Origin: Corynebacterium otitidis ATCC 51513 | Lineage (GTDB): Bacteria; Actinomycetota; Actinomycetes; Mycobacteriales; Mycobacteriaceae | Reading direction: 5' to 3' | Length of the DNA stretch: 64,000 nucleotides | NCBI RefSeq assembly: GCF_000296405.1 | Contig: NZ_JH815193.1 | Span: forward strand, 219,846 to 283,845 | Shown: piece by piece, positions 63,710 through 64,000 of the stretch | Numbering within the stretch: the stretch's first letter is position 1 | Layout: every line of letters begins with the position of its first letter | Notes under the pieces: generated by a model | What the model was told of the DNA's origin: nothing | Seen by the model: only the letters and a program-made list of their open reading frames with translations | Databases searched by the model: none | Translations under genes and position numbers: made by a program

Positions 63710-63745
63710 CGCCCCTCGGTGGAAGAAAAACTCCATCGAGGGGCG
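63710..63745. terminator. Bidirectional terminator of ltbR and tRNA-Glu
   Basis: A 14 bp stem with one G-T wobble (63710-63723 with 63732-63745, loop AGAAAAAC) has CTTTTG on the minus strand and TTCTTG on the plus strand. It lies between the ends of ltbR and tRNA-Glu. Confidence 0.85.
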
Positions 63746-63758
63746 TTCTTGCAATTCG

Positions 63759-63834
63759 TGGTACCCCGTACGGGATTTGAACCCGTGTTACCGGCGTGAG
63801 AGGCCGGCGTCCTAGGCCGCTAGACGAACGGGGC
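63759..63834 (-). tRNA. tRNA-Glu(CTC), CCA encoded
   Basis: Minus-strand cloverleaf: acceptor GCCCCGT/ACGGGGT with discriminator and CCA, D-arm with TAGCGGCCTA, anticodon stem CGCCGG/CCGGCG region with loop CCTCTCA (anticodon CTC), T-arm ACGGG-TTCGAAT-CCCGT. Decodes GAG. Location next to leuCD-ltbR is standard for corynebacteria. Confidence 0.95.
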
Positions 63835-64000
63835 TCGCTCGCTTGCCCGGTTAACAATAGAGAACCCGATCCGGGCGAACAAATCGCCAGCTCACACCGC
63901 CTTTTCCGGGTGTTTAACGGGAGTTTAGGGCCCGCGCGGAAACGCGCGCCGCGAAACCCCGCCGCGCGGGGCGTGCGCGGCCGGCGGCCGAGCGGCGCGG
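63835..64000. promoter_or_regulatory. tRNA-Glu promoter and end of window
   Basis: On the minus strand TTGTTC (63877-63882) and TATTGT (63854-63859) are 17 bp apart; transcription would start about 12 nt before the mature tRNA. The rest of the region (63890-64000) is non-coding, with an AT-rich stretch and a GC-rich inverted repeat near the window edge. Confidence 0.65.

Overview
This 64 kb window is a chromosome segment of a high-GC actinobacterium (roughly 70% GC by eye), almost certainly of the genus Corynebacterium or a close relative. The gene neighbourhoods are typical of that genus: infC-rpmI-rplT beside pheST, uvrA and uvrB near a universal stress gene and a HelD-type helicase, coaE, rpsA and polA close together, thiL-ung-DAK2-recG-rsmD-coaD in a row, and leuCD divergent from an IclR regulator (LtbR type) next to tRNA-Glu. 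Coding density is high, GTG starts are common, and many start codons lie 6-8 nt after a TANNNT -10 hexamer, as expected for leaderless transcripts. I see no phage, insertion sequence, integrase, CRISPR array or rRNA.

Layout. 0-19.4 kb: translation and DNA repair core (pheT, pheS, a SpoU rRNA methyltransferase, rplT, rpmI, infC, a penicillin-recognising lipoprotein, uvrA, a metallo-hydrolase, a DoxX-like membrane protein, HelD-like ATPase, a surface protein with a damaged LPXTG-type sorting signal, uspA, uvrB). 19.5-24 kb: a TRAP-TAXI uptake locus with two tandem substrate-binding lipoproteins and one fused permease. 24-34.3 kb: DUF4259 gene and coaE, then an iron module (siderophore-interacting flavoprotein with a DtxR-like box, siderophore-binding lipoprotein, two FecCD permeases, ATPase), followed by an alpha/beta-hydrolase-like protein lacking the usual nucleophile, a Baeyer-Villiger-type monooxygenase and a PLP aminotransferase. 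34.4-44.1 kb: rpsA, a haem/iron-binding lipoprotein gene with an exact 117 bp tandem duplication of its signal-peptide region, polA, tRNA-Leu(CAA), a DUF368 polyprenyl-phosphate transporter and an amino-acid ABC transporter. 44.1-51.7 kb: coaD, rsmD, recG, DAK2/FakA-like, ung, thiL and a DUF3515 protein. 51.7-54.5 kb: two acyl-CoA-dehydrogenase-fold monooxygenases of the DszC/SfnB type (one frameshifted) behind a SAM-I (S-box) riboswitch. 54.5-64 kb: ddl, gpsA, a MutT1-like Nudix/phosphatase fusion, a cyclase-family hydrolase, a BASS transporter, a small membrane protein, leuD, leuC, ltbR and tRNA-Glu.

The most notable items are the SAM riboswitch in front of the monooxygenase pair, which points to sulfur scavenging; the perfectly duplicated lipoprotein signal peptide; two genes broken by single-base changes in short homopolymers; and infC, which starts with ATT behind a leader containing an intrinsic terminator. 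Accessory modules (TAXI, iron, sulfur) sit between conserved blocks and show no mobility genes. All function calls are made by reading motifs; nothing was searched against a database.
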